The notes under the pieces: model-generated
Database searches by the model: none
The model's input: only the letters and a program-made list of their open reading frames with translations
What the model was told of the DNA's origin: nothing
Translations under genes and position numbers: made by a program
Part shown: one piece after another, positions 1 to 7,116 of the stretch
How the letters are laid out: each line of letters begins with the position of its first letter
Numbering within the stretch: position 1 is the stretch's first letter
NCBI GenBank assembly: GCA_012522165.1
Contig: JAAYKZ010000051.1
Span: 1-12,285 of the forward strand
DNA: 12,285 bases
Direction: 5' to 3'
From: Clostridiales bacterium
GTDB taxonomy: Bacteria > Bacillota > Clostridia > Caldicoprobacterales > UBA3941

Positions 1-2
1 AC

Positions 3-122
3 AAAATAGTTGATAGAATACAGAAAATAGATATTGATTCATTAAAGCAAGAAACAGAGAGGTTATTAAAAGATAGTATTGGCTTTTTAAAAGCACTTAA
101 AGCTAGATGGAAAAGCTTATAA
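3..122 (+). CDS. C-terminal fragment of an unidentified protein (5' end outside window)
   Basis: This frame is open from the left edge to a TAA at 120-122 and gives 39 residues ending in LKALKARWKSL. The other two + frames are interrupted by stops within the first 15 bases. The fragment is helical and charged, rich in Lys, Glu and Leu, with no recognisable motif. In related Firmicutes the genes just before lepA are usually sporulation or spore-germination genes such as gpr, spoIIP or a short yqxA-like gene, but the residues visible here do not let me assign any of these. The stop lies 92 bp before lepA. Confidence 0.55.
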   Translation, partial: KIVDRIQKIDIDSLKQETERLLKDSIGFLKALKARWKSL

Positions 123-134
123 TATACATTAGAG

Positions 135-163
135 TTGCATTTTTCTGGTTTATTGATTATTAT
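135..163 (+). promoter_or_regulatory. Possible sigma-A promoter for lepA
   Basis: TTGCAT at 135-140 and TATTAT at 158-163 are separated by 17 bp. The -10 matches consensus at 5 of 6 positions, but the -35 matches only at its TTG. Transcription would start near 170, leaving a leader of about 45 nt before lepA. In such AT-rich sequence this could be a chance match. Confidence 0.35.
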
Positions 164-214
164 TAGTATGGTACACAGACATTTATATATGTTTTTAAGG
201 GGGAAACAACAAGC

Positions 215-2023
215 ATGTCCAATGCTAGACAGAAAAACATAAGAAATTTTTGTATTATTGCCCATATTGATCATGGGAAATCCACGCTGGCAGATAGAAT
301 CTTGGAAGTTACCGGTGTGTTATCAGAGAGAGAGATGGAAAAACAAGTTTTAGATGATATGGAACTGGAAAAGGAACGGGGAATTACTATAAAGTCTAAA
401 GCCGTGAGATTAACCTATAAGGATGATAAGGGAGAAGAATATATATTAAACCTTATAGATACTCCAGGTCATGTTGACTTTACTTATGAAGTTTCCAGAA
501 GCTTGGCAGCCTGCGAAGGGGCCATACTGGTAGTAGATGCTTCTCAAGGTATTGAGGCACAAACTTTGGCAAATGTCTATTTGGCATTAGAACATGATTT
601 AGAAATTGTACCAGTAATAAATAAAATTGATTTACCTAGTGCTAGACCTGATTGGGTAAAAAGAGAGATAGAGGATGTTATTGGGTTGGTAGCAGAAGAT
701 GCGCCATTGATTTCAGCCAAAAATGGTATAGGTATTGAAGAGGTCGTAGAAAGGATAGTTAGTGATATTCCAGCTCCTAGTGGTGATGAAGATGCACCAC
801 TACGAGCTCTCATATTTGATTCCTTCTATGATAACGATAGAGGGGTTATTGCCTATATCCGCATAAAAGAAGGCAAGGTCAAGGTAGGCGATAAAATCAG
901 AATGATGGCCAATGGCAAAGAATTTGAGGTCACTGAAGTAGGAGTTTTCAAACCTTACCTTACACCAGTATCAGAGCTTAGAGCTGGTGAAGTTGGATAT
1001 ATAGCTGCTAGTATAAAAAATGTTAGAGATACTAGAGTGGGAGATACCATAACCCATGCTGACAATCCTGCAAAAGAACCCTTGTCGGGATACCGTAAAA
1101 TAAACCCAATGGTATTTAGTGGTATTTATCCAGCAGACGGTGCTAGATATGACGAGTTAAGGGATGCTTTGGACAAACTACAGATTAATGATGCTTCCCT
1201 AACTTTTGAACAAGAAACTTCAGCAGCTTTGGGTTTTGGTTTTAGGTGTGGTTTTTTAGGCTTGCTCCACATGGATATTGTACAAGAGAGATTGGAAAGA
1301 GAGTATAACTTGGATCTTGTAACTACTGCTCCTAGTGTTATATATAAAGTGGTAACAAAAGACGGTGTTGAACATGATATATCTAATCCTACAAATCTTC
1401 CTGATATTGGAGAGATTGAATGTATGAAAGAGCCGGTAGTAAGAGCTCAAATTATGGTGCCAACGGAATATGTGGGTGCTATTATGGAGTTATGTCAAGA
1501 AAGGCGAGGCACCTATAAGGATATGGAGTATCTTGAAGAAACCCGAGTTCTTCTCACATACGAGCTTCCACTAAATGAGATTATATACGATTTTTTTGAC
1601 GCTTTAAAATCCAGATCTAGAGGCTATGCCTCCTTCGATTATGAGTTTATCGGTTATCAGGAATCAAAGCTTGTTAAGCTAGATATTTTATTAAACGGAG
1701 AAGTGGTGGACGCATTATCCCTGATTGTTCATGAAGATAAAGCCTATGCTCGTGGACGTAGTATCGCGGAAAAGCTAAAAGAACTTATTCCCAGACACAT
1801 GTTCGAGATTCCCATTCAAGCTGCCATTGGAAATAAGATAATCGCTCGAGAGACTATAAAAGCTCTTAGAAAAGACGTCCTGGCAAAATGTTATGGGGGA
1901 GATATTACTCGAAAGAAAAAAGTATTGGAGAAGCAGAAGGAAGGTAAAAAACGCATGCGCCAGGTGGGTTCAGTGGAGGTTCCTCAGGAAGCCTTTATGG
2001 CAGTGCTAAAATTTGATAATTAG
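215..2023 (+). CDS. lepA: Elongation factor 4 (LepA), ribosomal back-translocase GTPase
   Basis: LepA/EF4 is a translation GTPase related to EF-G that acts on stalled or immature ribosomes, with reported roles in back-translocation and in 30S assembly or initiation. At 602 aa it is full length for the family. The G domain shows G1 AHIDHGKST at residues 16-24, the RGIT switch I at 55-58, G3 DTPGH at 82-86, G4 NKID at 136-139 and G5 SAK at 167-169. The LepA-specific C-terminal domain is present and includes YGGDITRKKK, followed by a basic stretch and the terminal VPQEAFMAVLKF. The start is ATG with an AAGGGGG Shine-Dalgarno at 197-203, and residues before G1 match the usual LepA length. hemW follows after 28 bp with no terminator, so the two are probably co-transcribed. 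No anomalies were seen. Confidence 0.98.
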   Translation: MSNARQKNIRNFCIIAHIDHGKSTLADRILEVTGVLSEREMEKQVLDDMELEKERGITIKSKAVRLTYKDDKGEEYILNLIDTPGHVDFTYEVSRSLAACEGAILVVDASQGIEAQTLANVYLALEHDLEIVPVINKIDLPSARPDWVKREIEDVIGLVAEDAPLISAKNGIGIEEVVERIVSDIPAPSGDEDAPLRALIFDSFYDNDRGVIAYIRIKEGKVKVGDKIRMMANGKEFEVTEVGVFKPYLTPVSELRAGEVGYIAASIKNVRDTRVGDTITHADNPAKEPLSGYRKINPMVFSGIYPADGARYDELRDALDKLQINDASLTFEQETSAALGFGFRCGFLGLLHMDIVQERLEREYNLDLVTTAPSVIYKVVTKDGVEHDISNPTNLPDIGEIECMKEPVVRAQIMVPTEYVGAIMELCQERRGTYKDMEYLEETRVLLTYELPLNEIIYDFFDALKSRSRGYASFDYEFIGYQESKLVKLDILLNGEVVDALSLIVHEDKAYARGRSIAEKLKELIPRHMFEIPIQAAIGNKIIARETIKALRKDVLAKCYGGDITRKKKVLEKQKEGKKRMRQVGSVEVPQEAFMAVLKFDN

Positions 2024-2051
2024 AGAGATGAGATGGAGGAATAAATAGAAA

Positions 2052-3197
2052 ATGGCTAAGGATTCCATAGGACTATATATTCACTTTCCCTTCTGCCTTA
2101 GAAAATGTCTATACTGTGATTTTCCATCCTATGCTGGCAAGGAGCCTTTAATGGATGATTATCTAGATGCTGTCAAGTGTGAAATTGACCAAATAAAAAA
2201 CAGAATAGTGGGAAGGAAAATTGAAACCATTTTCTGGGGTGGGGGAACTCCCACCCTTTTCCATGGAGAAAAATTAAAGGATTTATTAGGCTATATAAAA
2301 GAAAATTTTATGTTTTCAGAAAATGTAGAGATAACCACTGAAGCCAATCCGGAGACTTTAAATAAGGAAAAACTGGAATTACTAAAGGAAGCAGGAGTTA
2401 ACAGGCTGAGTATAGGAATGCAAGCGGGGCAGGATTGCCTTCTAAAAAGGCTAGGTAGGGTGCATAGCATTAGTGATGTAGAGAGAAGTGTGCAATGGGC
2501 TAAAGATTTGGGATTCAATAATATAAATGTGGATTTAATGTTCGGATTGCCTGGCCAGACCTTGGATCAATGGATGGAGACCCTGGCCATGGCAGTGGAT
2601 ATGGGTGTAGAACATATCTCTGCTTATGCATTAATTATTGAAGAAGGAACTCCTTTTTATGAACTGGAGCATCAGGGAAAACTTAACACACCTTCTGAAG
2701 AAGTGGAGAGGGAGATGTACCATAAGGGTATAGGTTATCTTAAAAGAAAAGGATATATTCAATATGAAATATCCAATTTTGCCCAGCCGGGTAAAGAATG
2801 CCTGCATAACCTAATATATTGGAAGAATAAGGATTATATTGGGATAGGTTGTGGTGCTCATTCATCCTTGGACGGGGAAAGATGGTCAAATTATAACGAT
2901 ATATTACAGTATATAAAAAGTATATCAAACAAAAGGACAGCTGTAGAGCATAGACAAAGGATACCAGTTTCAGAGCAGCGCTTTGAAACTGTTATGATGG
3001 GCTTAAGACTAATAGCAGGAGTATCCAAATTAGAATTTCGTAAAAGATTTAATAATGATATTAGACACTATTATGGGAAATCTATTGATAAGCTTAAAGC
3101 ACAAGGATTGTTAGGAGAGGATACTAATAATATATATCTAACTTCTAAAGGGATGGATCTCCAGAATCAGGTACTACTTTATTTTATGGATTACTAG
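2052..3197 (+). CDS. hemW: Radical SAM heme chaperone HemW
   Basis: HemW is a radical S-adenosylmethionine protein that binds heme and is thought to deliver it to target proteins. It is frequently annotated as oxygen-independent coproporphyrinogen III oxidase (HemN). The protein is 381 aa. The cluster motif C-x3-C-x2-C is Cys15, Cys19 and Cys22, followed by Asp-Phe. True HemN instead has a fourth Cys (CxxxCxxCxC), so this is the HemW type. The SAM-binding GGGTPT is at residues 63-68. The middle carries EANPETL, and the C-terminal HemW domain contains YWKNKDYIGIGCGAHS. The ATG start has a GGAGGA Shine-Dalgarno at 2035-2040. It sits between lepA and hrcA, its usual place in Firmicutes. The name follows the family motif; biochemical activity is inferred. 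Confidence 0.93.
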   Translation: MAKDSIGLYIHFPFCLRKCLYCDFPSYAGKEPLMDDYLDAVKCEIDQIKNRIVGRKIETIFWGGGTPTLFHGEKLKDLLGYIKENFMFSENVEITTEANPETLNKEKLELLKEAGVNRLSIGMQAGQDCLLKRLGRVHSISDVERSVQWAKDLGFNNINVDLMFGLPGQTLDQWMETLAMAVDMGVEHISAYALIIEEGTPFYELEHQGKLNTPSEEVEREMYHKGIGYLKRKGYIQYEISNFAQPGKECLHNLIYWKNKDYIGIGCGAHSSLDGERWSNYNDILQYIKSISNKRTAVEHRQRIPVSEQRFETVMMGLRLIAGVSKLEFRKRFNNDIRHYYGKSIDKLKAQGLLGEDTNNIYLTSKGMDLQNQVLLYFMDY

Positions 3198-3223
3198 AAT
3201 TTATGAAAAAATGGTAAAAACTA

Positions 3224-3250
3224 TTGACAAAAGGCAGGTAAAATGATAAT
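3224..3250 (+). promoter_or_regulatory. Sigma-A promoter of the hrcA-grpE-dnaK heat-shock operon
   Basis: A perfect -35 TTGACA lies at 3224-3229. The best -10 candidate is GATAAT at 3245-3250, with a short 15-bp spacer. A weaker alternative with a 17-bp spacer is TAATTT at 3247-3252. Either places the transcription start near 3257-3260, immediately before the CIRCE element. This is the classical class I heat-shock layout: a vegetative promoter shut by HrcA rather than a dedicated heat-shock sigma factor. Confidence 0.75.
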
Positions 3251-3262
3251 TTAAAGTAGGAA

Positions 3263-3289
3263 TTAGCACTCGTTAAAGGAGAGTGCTAA
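3263..3289 (+). promoter_or_regulatory. CIRCE operator (HrcA binding site)
   Basis: TTAGCACTC at 3263-3271 and GAGTGCTAA at 3281-3289 form a perfect 9-bp inverted repeat with a 9-bp spacer, an exact match to the CIRCE consensus. It lies just downstream of the promoter and upstream of hrcA. HrcA bound here represses the operon; heat titrates GroEL away from HrcA and relieves repression. The spacer and right arm also include a purine-rich AAAGGAGAG (3275-3283) resembling a Shine-Dalgarno. No second CIRCE was seen in the window. Confidence 0.98.
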
Positions 3290-3294
3290 CAGAT

Positions 3295-3302
3295 GGGGGT
3301 GA
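3295..3302 (+). promoter_or_regulatory. Ribosome binding site deciding the hrcA start
   Basis: GGGGGTGA pairs with the 16S anti-Shine-Dalgarno if one G-U pair is allowed, and ends 5 bp before the ATG at 3308. It favours 3308 over the in-frame ATG at 3293, which would lie inside this site. Confidence 0.6.
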
Positions 3303-3307
3303 AATCC

Positions 3308-4345
3308 ATGGAGTTAAATAAAAGGAAATTGCAGATATTGCAAGCTATTATAGATGATTATATCGTATCGGCTGAACCGGTAGGTTCGCGAACAATTGCT
3401 AAAAAATACGATATGGGAATTAGCTCAGCCACCATCAGGAATGAAATGGCAGATTTGGAGGAAATGGGCTATCTGGAACAACCTCACACGTCTGCTGGAC
3501 GGGTTCCTTCTGATAAGGGATACAGGCTATACGTAGATCGCCTGATGAAGATAAAGAAGCTAAGTATTACAGAAGCTAAATATATTAAGGATCTCTATGC
3601 AAAAAAGACTAATCAACTGGAACAAGTTATTATACAGACCTCTAAGATTTTATCTAGTCTTACTAACTATACAGCTGTTGTTCTAGGACCTAAAATGGAT
3701 CGAGTTTTAATTAAACATATTCAACTAGTGCCCATCGATAAGCGATGTGCTCTTTTGGTTTTAATAACTAATAATGGAATAACCAAGGATGCAGTTATAA
3801 GCATACCTGAAGGAATTGATGAAGATTACTTATATAGGATTTCCAATATGCTAAATCATCTTTTTAAAGATAAGAGTATTGAAGATATTAAACTGGAACC
3901 CTTACTAAAGATTCAAAAGTATATGTTACAAAATAGAGAATTTTTCAACTCAATAATTGACGCTCTGACCACCAGTATAGATGTAGGAGATGCTAGCGAG
4001 GTTTATCTAGGAGGAGCGGCTAATATTTTCAATTATCCTGAGTACCATGACATTATAAAAGCTAAGGAGTTTTTCGACCTTTTGGAGCAAAAGGAGTTTT
4101 TATATAAGCTTTTAGTTCGTTCAGAGAAAAGTGGTGTCTCTGTAACAATTGGTCAAGAAAATCAATACAAAGAGCTTCAAGAATATAGTATTGTTACCGC
4201 CACCTATAGTGCAGGGGGTCGAACTCTAGGGACTCTTAGCATTATTGGACCTACGCGCATGGAGTATTCTAAAGCAATTTCTGTTATGGATTTCATAGGT
4301 AAAACACTTAGTGATTATTTAACTCAGCTATTTGCAGAAGGATAG
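3308..4345 (+). CDS. hrcA: Heat-inducible transcription repressor HrcA
   Basis: HrcA is the dimeric repressor that binds CIRCE and controls dnaK and groE operons, with GroEL assisting its folding as a thermosensor. From 3308 the protein is 345 aa, close to the usual 340-350. The N-terminal winged helix covers roughly residues 1-75. It includes VGSRTIAKKYDMGISSATIR from residue 25, then NEMADLEEMGYL, and the conserved HTSAGRVPSDKGYRLYVD at 60-77. The rest is the GAF-like and dimerisation region, with VYLGGAANIF and a late IGPTRMEY. I chose ATG 3308 (MELNKRKLQIL) because it matches family N-termini and has a well-placed Shine-Dalgarno. ATG 3293 would add five residues (MGVKS). It is the first gene after CIRCE, so it represses its own synthesis. 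Confidence 0.96.
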   Translation: MELNKRKLQILQAIIDDYIVSAEPVGSRTIAKKYDMGISSATIRNEMADLEEMGYLEQPHTSAGRVPSDKGYRLYVDRLMKIKKLSITEAKYIKDLYAKKTNQLEQVIIQTSKILSSLTNYTAVVLGPKMDRVLIKHIQLVPIDKRCALLVLITNNGITKDAVISIPEGIDEDYLYRISNMLNHLFKDKSIEDIKLEPLLKIQKYMLQNREFFNSIIDALTTSIDVGDASEVYLGGAANIFNYPEYHDIIKAKEFFDLLEQKEFLYKLLVRSEKSGVSVTIGQENQYKELQEYSIVTATYSAGGRTLGTLSIIGPTRMEYSKAISVMDFIGKTLSDYLTQLFAEG

Positions 4346-4375
4346 CTTTTATATACTCAACAAAGGCATAGAAAT

Positions 4376-4383
4376 GGAGAGGA
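4376..4383 (+). promoter_or_regulatory. Ribosome binding site deciding the grpE start
   Basis: GGAGAGGA ends 5 bp before ATG 4389. The upstream in-frame ATG at 4374 has only AAAGG at 4362-4366, and a TTG at 4332 inside hrcA has no Shine-Dalgarno, so both are less likely starts. Confidence 0.6.
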
Positions 4384-4388
4384 TTTAT

Positions 4389-5066
4389 ATGAGGGAAAAT
4401 CTAGAGAAGAATTGTTGCAATGATAAGCTTATAGAAGATATTGAAAAAGCTGATAGAAACTTAACAGACGAAGAAGTAGACGAAAAAGGCATAACTGACG
4501 AAGAAATAAACGATAAAGAAGAACCCCATAAAGAGCTAAACTCAAAAGATACGGTTGATGAAGACAAGGAAGGTAAAGACTCGGCTAAAGATGAAGTTTC
4601 AGTTTTACAAGAACAGCTAATAAAAGCTCAAGAAGAGCGTGATGAGTATCTTTCTATGGCTCAACGCTTGCAAGCCGAATTCGACAATTATAGAAAGAGA
4701 AACAGGTCAGCTGTTTCTGAGGCCTATGAAGTAGCTGCTTTGGAGACTGTAGAGAAGTTTTTACCTGTATTGGACAATTTACAAAGGGCATTAGAATCTT
4801 CTAAAGACAATGACTCCCCTCAAGTCCAAGCTATTTGCAAGGGAGTGGAGATGGTTGTGAAACAGTTTAATGATATTCTAGAAAAAATGGGTATAGAAGA
4901 AATAGATGCTTTAGGTCAACCCTTTGATCCTATGTATCATGATGCTGTGATGCAAGTGGAAGCAGAAAACGAAGAACAAAAGAATAAAGTTGTTGAAGTA
5001 TTGCTAAAAGGATATAAGACCGAAGACAGAGTAATAAGATATAGCATGGTAAAAGTAGCTAATTAA
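4389..5066 (+). CDS. grpE: Nucleotide exchange factor GrpE
   Basis: GrpE releases ADP from DnaK and so resets the Hsp70 cycle; it also acts as a thermosensor through its long paired helices. From 4389 the protein is 225 aa. Residues 1-70 are a very acidic, probably disordered tail containing a 10-residue imperfect tandem repeat (25-44). Residues about 70-130 form the coiled coil, including QRLQAEFDNYRKRN. The beta-rich DnaK-contact domain follows with FDPMYHDAVM at 179-188 and the terminal GYKTEDRVIRYSMVKVAN, where RYSMV replaces the more usual RPAMV. It begins 43 bp after the hrcA stop and precedes dnaK by 111 bp. Alternative starts at 4374 and 4332 would lengthen only the tail. Confidence 0.95.
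   Translation: MRENLEKNCCNDKLIEDIEKADRNLTDEEVDEKGITDEEINDKEEPHKELNSKDTVDEDKEGKDSAKDEVSVLQEQLIKAQEERDEYLSMAQRLQAEFDNYRKRNRSAVSEAYEVAALETVEKFLPVLDNLQRALESSKDNDSPQVQAICKGVEMVVKQFNDILEKMGIEEIDALGQPFDPMYHDAVMQVEAENEEQKNKVVEVLLKGYKTEDRVIRYSMVKVAN
4461..4520 (+). repeat. Imperfect 30-bp tandem duplication inside grpE
   Basis: Units 4461-4490 and 4491-4520 agree at roughly three quarters of positions and encode LTDEEVDEKG then ITDEEINDKE. The period is ten codons, so the frame is kept. The repeat lies in the variable acidic tail, where it should not disturb the folded domains. Confidence 0.6.
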
Positions 5067-5177
5067 TGCTATTATATATAATTGTTTATTGTCACATTTT
5101 CATTATTTAATTTTTATTCGTCTATTTAGAACTATTTATATTAAATTGGTGCTAATATTGATGGGAGGAATATAACT
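5067..5177 (+). other. AT-rich grpE-dnaK spacer, possible weak promoter
   Basis: This 111-bp gap carries no open frame, CIRCE or hairpin terminator. TTGTCA at 5089-5094 and TTTTAT at 5112-5117 have a 17-bp spacer and could be a weak internal sigma-A promoter, but the sequence is so AT-rich that chance matches are expected. The dnaK Shine-Dalgarno GGGAGGA is at 5163-5169. Confidence 0.3.
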
Positions 5178-7022
5178 ATGGGAAAAATAATAGGAATCGA
5201 TCTAGGAACTACTAACTCCTGTGTAGCAGTTATGGAAGGAGGAGAGCCTGTAGTAATTCCTAATGCAGAAGGTAGCAGGACTACACCTTCTGTGGTTGCC
5301 TTTTCAAAAAATGGCGAGAGATTAATAGGACAGGTTGCAAAACGTCAAGCTATTACTAACCCTGAGCATACCATCATGTCAATTAAAAGGGATATGGGTA
5401 GCGATAGGAGGGTTAGAATAGAAAATAAGGAATACAGCCCCCAAGAAATTTCAGCTATGATTCTAAGCAAGTTGAAACAGGACGCAGAGGCTTATTTAGG
5501 AGAAAAAGTAACTCAGGCTGTTATTACAGTTCCTGCATACTTTAGTGATAGTCAACGACAGGCTACCAAAGATGCTGGTACTATTGCTGGTTTAGAGGTT
5601 CTAAGAATTATTAATGAGCCTACAGCTGCTGCTTTGGCATATGGTCTTGACAAGGAAGACAGTCAAAAAATTGTAGTATATGACCTGGGCGGAGGTACTT
5701 TTGATGTATCCGTTATGGAGATAGGTGATGGTGTCTTTGAGGTATTGGCAACAAGAGGAAATAATCGCCTAGGTGGAGATGATTTTGATCAGAGAATTAT
5801 AGATTATCTAGCAGAAGAATTTAAGAAATCTGAAGGTATTGACCTTAGAATGGATAAGATGGCACTACAGCGCCTTAAGGAAGCAGCTGAAAAGGCCAAA
5901 ATAGAATTATCCAGTGTACTTACAACCAATGTAAATCTGCCCTTTATTACTGCTGATGCATCAGGGCCTAAACATTTGGATATGACATTAACAAGGGCTA
6001 AGTTCGAAGAGTTGACTGCTGACCTAGTGGAGAAGAGTTTAGAGCCCTTGCAGGAAGCTCTCAAAGATGCAGGGCTGACTGCTAATGAAATAGATAAGAT
6101 TATTCTGGTAGGGGGTTCTACTAGAATTCCTGCAGTACAGGAAGCTGTAAAAAGAGTTACTGGCAAGGAACCCCATAAGGGAATTAATCCCGATGAGTGT
6201 GTTGCTATTGGAGCCGCTATTCAAGCTGGAGTTTTAGGTGGAGAGGTAAAAGATGTTCTACTATTGGACGTTACACCTCTATCTTTAGGAATCGAGACTT
6301 TGGGAGGAGTATTTACCAAGCTTATAGAGAGAAATACCACCATACCAACTCGAAAGAGTCAAATATTCTCTACTGCTGCTGATGGACAGACCAGCGTAGA
6401 AATTCATGTTCTCCAAGGCGAACGTGAGATGGCAGCAGATAATATTACCTTAGGAAGATTTATACTAGATGGAATTCCACCAGCACCTAGGGGAATCCCA
6501 CAGATAGAAGTAACCTTTGATATTGATGCCAATGGTATTGTTAATGTATCTGCTAAAGATTTGGGAACTGGCAAGGAGCAAAAGATTACCATTACAGCAT
6601 CCACCAATCTTAGCGAAGAGGAAATAGATAGAGCTGTTAAGGAAGCTGAAAAATATGCTGAAGAGGATAAGAAACGTAAAGAAGCTGTAGAGGTTAGAAA
6701 TAACGCTGATTCTATGGTATATGCTACTGAAAAGACCCTTAAAGAACTAGGAGATAAATTAAGTCAAGCTGATAAAGACGCTATCCAAGGGGAGATAGAT
6801 GCAGTTAAAAAAGCCTTAGAGGGGAATGACGTAAGTAGTATTAAATCTGCAACTGAAAAGCTAAGTCAAGTATCTCAGCAAGTTTTCGGAAAGATATATC
6901 AGCAGCAGGCACAGCAACAAGCGCAACAGCAGACAGGTGGAGGACAGCAGAATCAGTCCTCAGGATACAATGATGATAATGTTGTAGACGCAGACTATGA
7001 AGTTGTAGACGATAATGAATAA
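5178..7022 (+). CDS. dnaK: Molecular chaperone DnaK (Hsp70)
   Basis: DnaK is the ATP-driven Hsp70 that binds exposed hydrophobic peptides, with DnaJ delivering substrates and GrpE exchanging nucleotide. The protein is 614 aa, normal for Gram-positive DnaK. The ATPase domain has phosphate loop 1 IDLGTTNSCVAV at residues 6-17, phosphate loop 2 DLGGGTFD at 169-176 and VGGSTRIPAVQ at 311-321. It lacks the roughly 24-residue insertion of proteobacterial DnaK: RDMGSDRRVRIENKEYSPQE is short here. The interdomain linker DVLLLDVTPLSL starts at 359, followed by the substrate-binding domain and helical lid. The tail has a Gln-rich repeat from residue 575 and ends DADYEVVDDNE. The ATG start has Shine-Dalgarno GGGAGGA at 5163-5169. 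A terminator follows 18 bp after the stop. Confidence 0.99.
   Translation: MGKIIGIDLGTTNSCVAVMEGGEPVVIPNAEGSRTTPSVVAFSKNGERLIGQVAKRQAITNPEHTIMSIKRDMGSDRRVRIENKEYSPQEISAMILSKLKQDAEAYLGEKVTQAVITVPAYFSDSQRQATKDAGTIAGLEVLRIINEPTAAALAYGLDKEDSQKIVVYDLGGGTFDVSVMEIGDGVFEVLATRGNNRLGGDDFDQRIIDYLAEEFKKSEGIDLRMDKMALQRLKEAAEKAKIELSSVLTTNVNLPFITADASGPKHLDMTLTRAKFEELTADLVEKSLEPLQEALKDAGLTANEIDKIILVGGSTRIPAVQEAVKRVTGKEPHKGINPDECVAIGAAIQAGVLGGEVKDVLLLDVTPLSLGIETLGGVFTKLIERNTTIPTRKSQIFSTAADGQTSVEIHVLQGEREMAADNITLGRFILDGIPPAPRGIPQIEVTFDIDANGIVNVSAKDLGTGKEQKITITASTNLSEEEIDRAVKEAEKYAEEDKKRKEAVEVRNNADSMVYATEKTLKELGDKLSQADKDAIQGEIDAVKKALEGNDVSSIKSATEKLSQVSQQVFGKIYQQQAQQQAQQQTGGGQQNQSSGYNDDNVVDADYEVVDDNE
6900..6935 (+). 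repeat. Gln-rich 12-bp repeat in the dnaK tail
   Basis: Three consecutive four-codon units encode QQQA, QQQA and QQQT with mixed CAG and CAA codons. They lie in the disordered C-terminal tail of DnaK just before a Gly-rich stretch. Such tails vary widely in length and composition between species. Confidence 0.6.
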
Positions 7023-7040
7023 ATAATGTATAATTAAATG

Positions 7041-7073
7041 AAAAAGCCAAAGCCATAACGGCTCTGGCTTTTT
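7041..7073 (+). terminator. Rho-independent terminator between dnaK and dnaJ
   Basis: AAAAAGCCA at 7041-7049 pairs with TGGCTTTTT at 7065-7073. After one A-C mismatch, AGCC at 7051-7054 pairs with GGCT at 7060-7063, closing a 5-nt loop ATAAC. The stem ends in a run of five T. It sits 18 bp after the dnaK stop and 43 bp before the dnaJ start, so it should end much of the hrcA-grpE-dnaK transcript. Because the arm begins with five A, the structure can also fold on the opposite strand. Confidence 0.85.
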
Positions 7074-7101
7074 CTGAGATATAAACATATCAGTATAAAG
7101 C

Positions 7102-7111
7102 AAGGTGATGA
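7102..7111 (+). promoter_or_regulatory. Ribosome binding site deciding the dnaJ start
   Basis: AAGGTGATGA contains AGGTGAT, a seven-base match to the sequence complementary to the 16S 3' end. It ends 5 bp before TTG 7117. The GTG at 7105 and ATG at 7108 lie inside this site and so are unlikely starts. Confidence 0.75.
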
Positions 7112-7116
7112 GAGAC

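Noticed and set aside
4332..4388. Longer grpE starting at TTG 4332 or ATG 4374
   Set aside because: TTG 4332 lies within hrcA without a Shine-Dalgarno, and 4374 has only a weak one; 4389 has the best site.
5804..6166. 120-codon minus-strand frame opposite dnaK
   Set aside because: A shadow of strongly conserved dnaK coding sequence, with no Shine-Dalgarno or recognisable domain.
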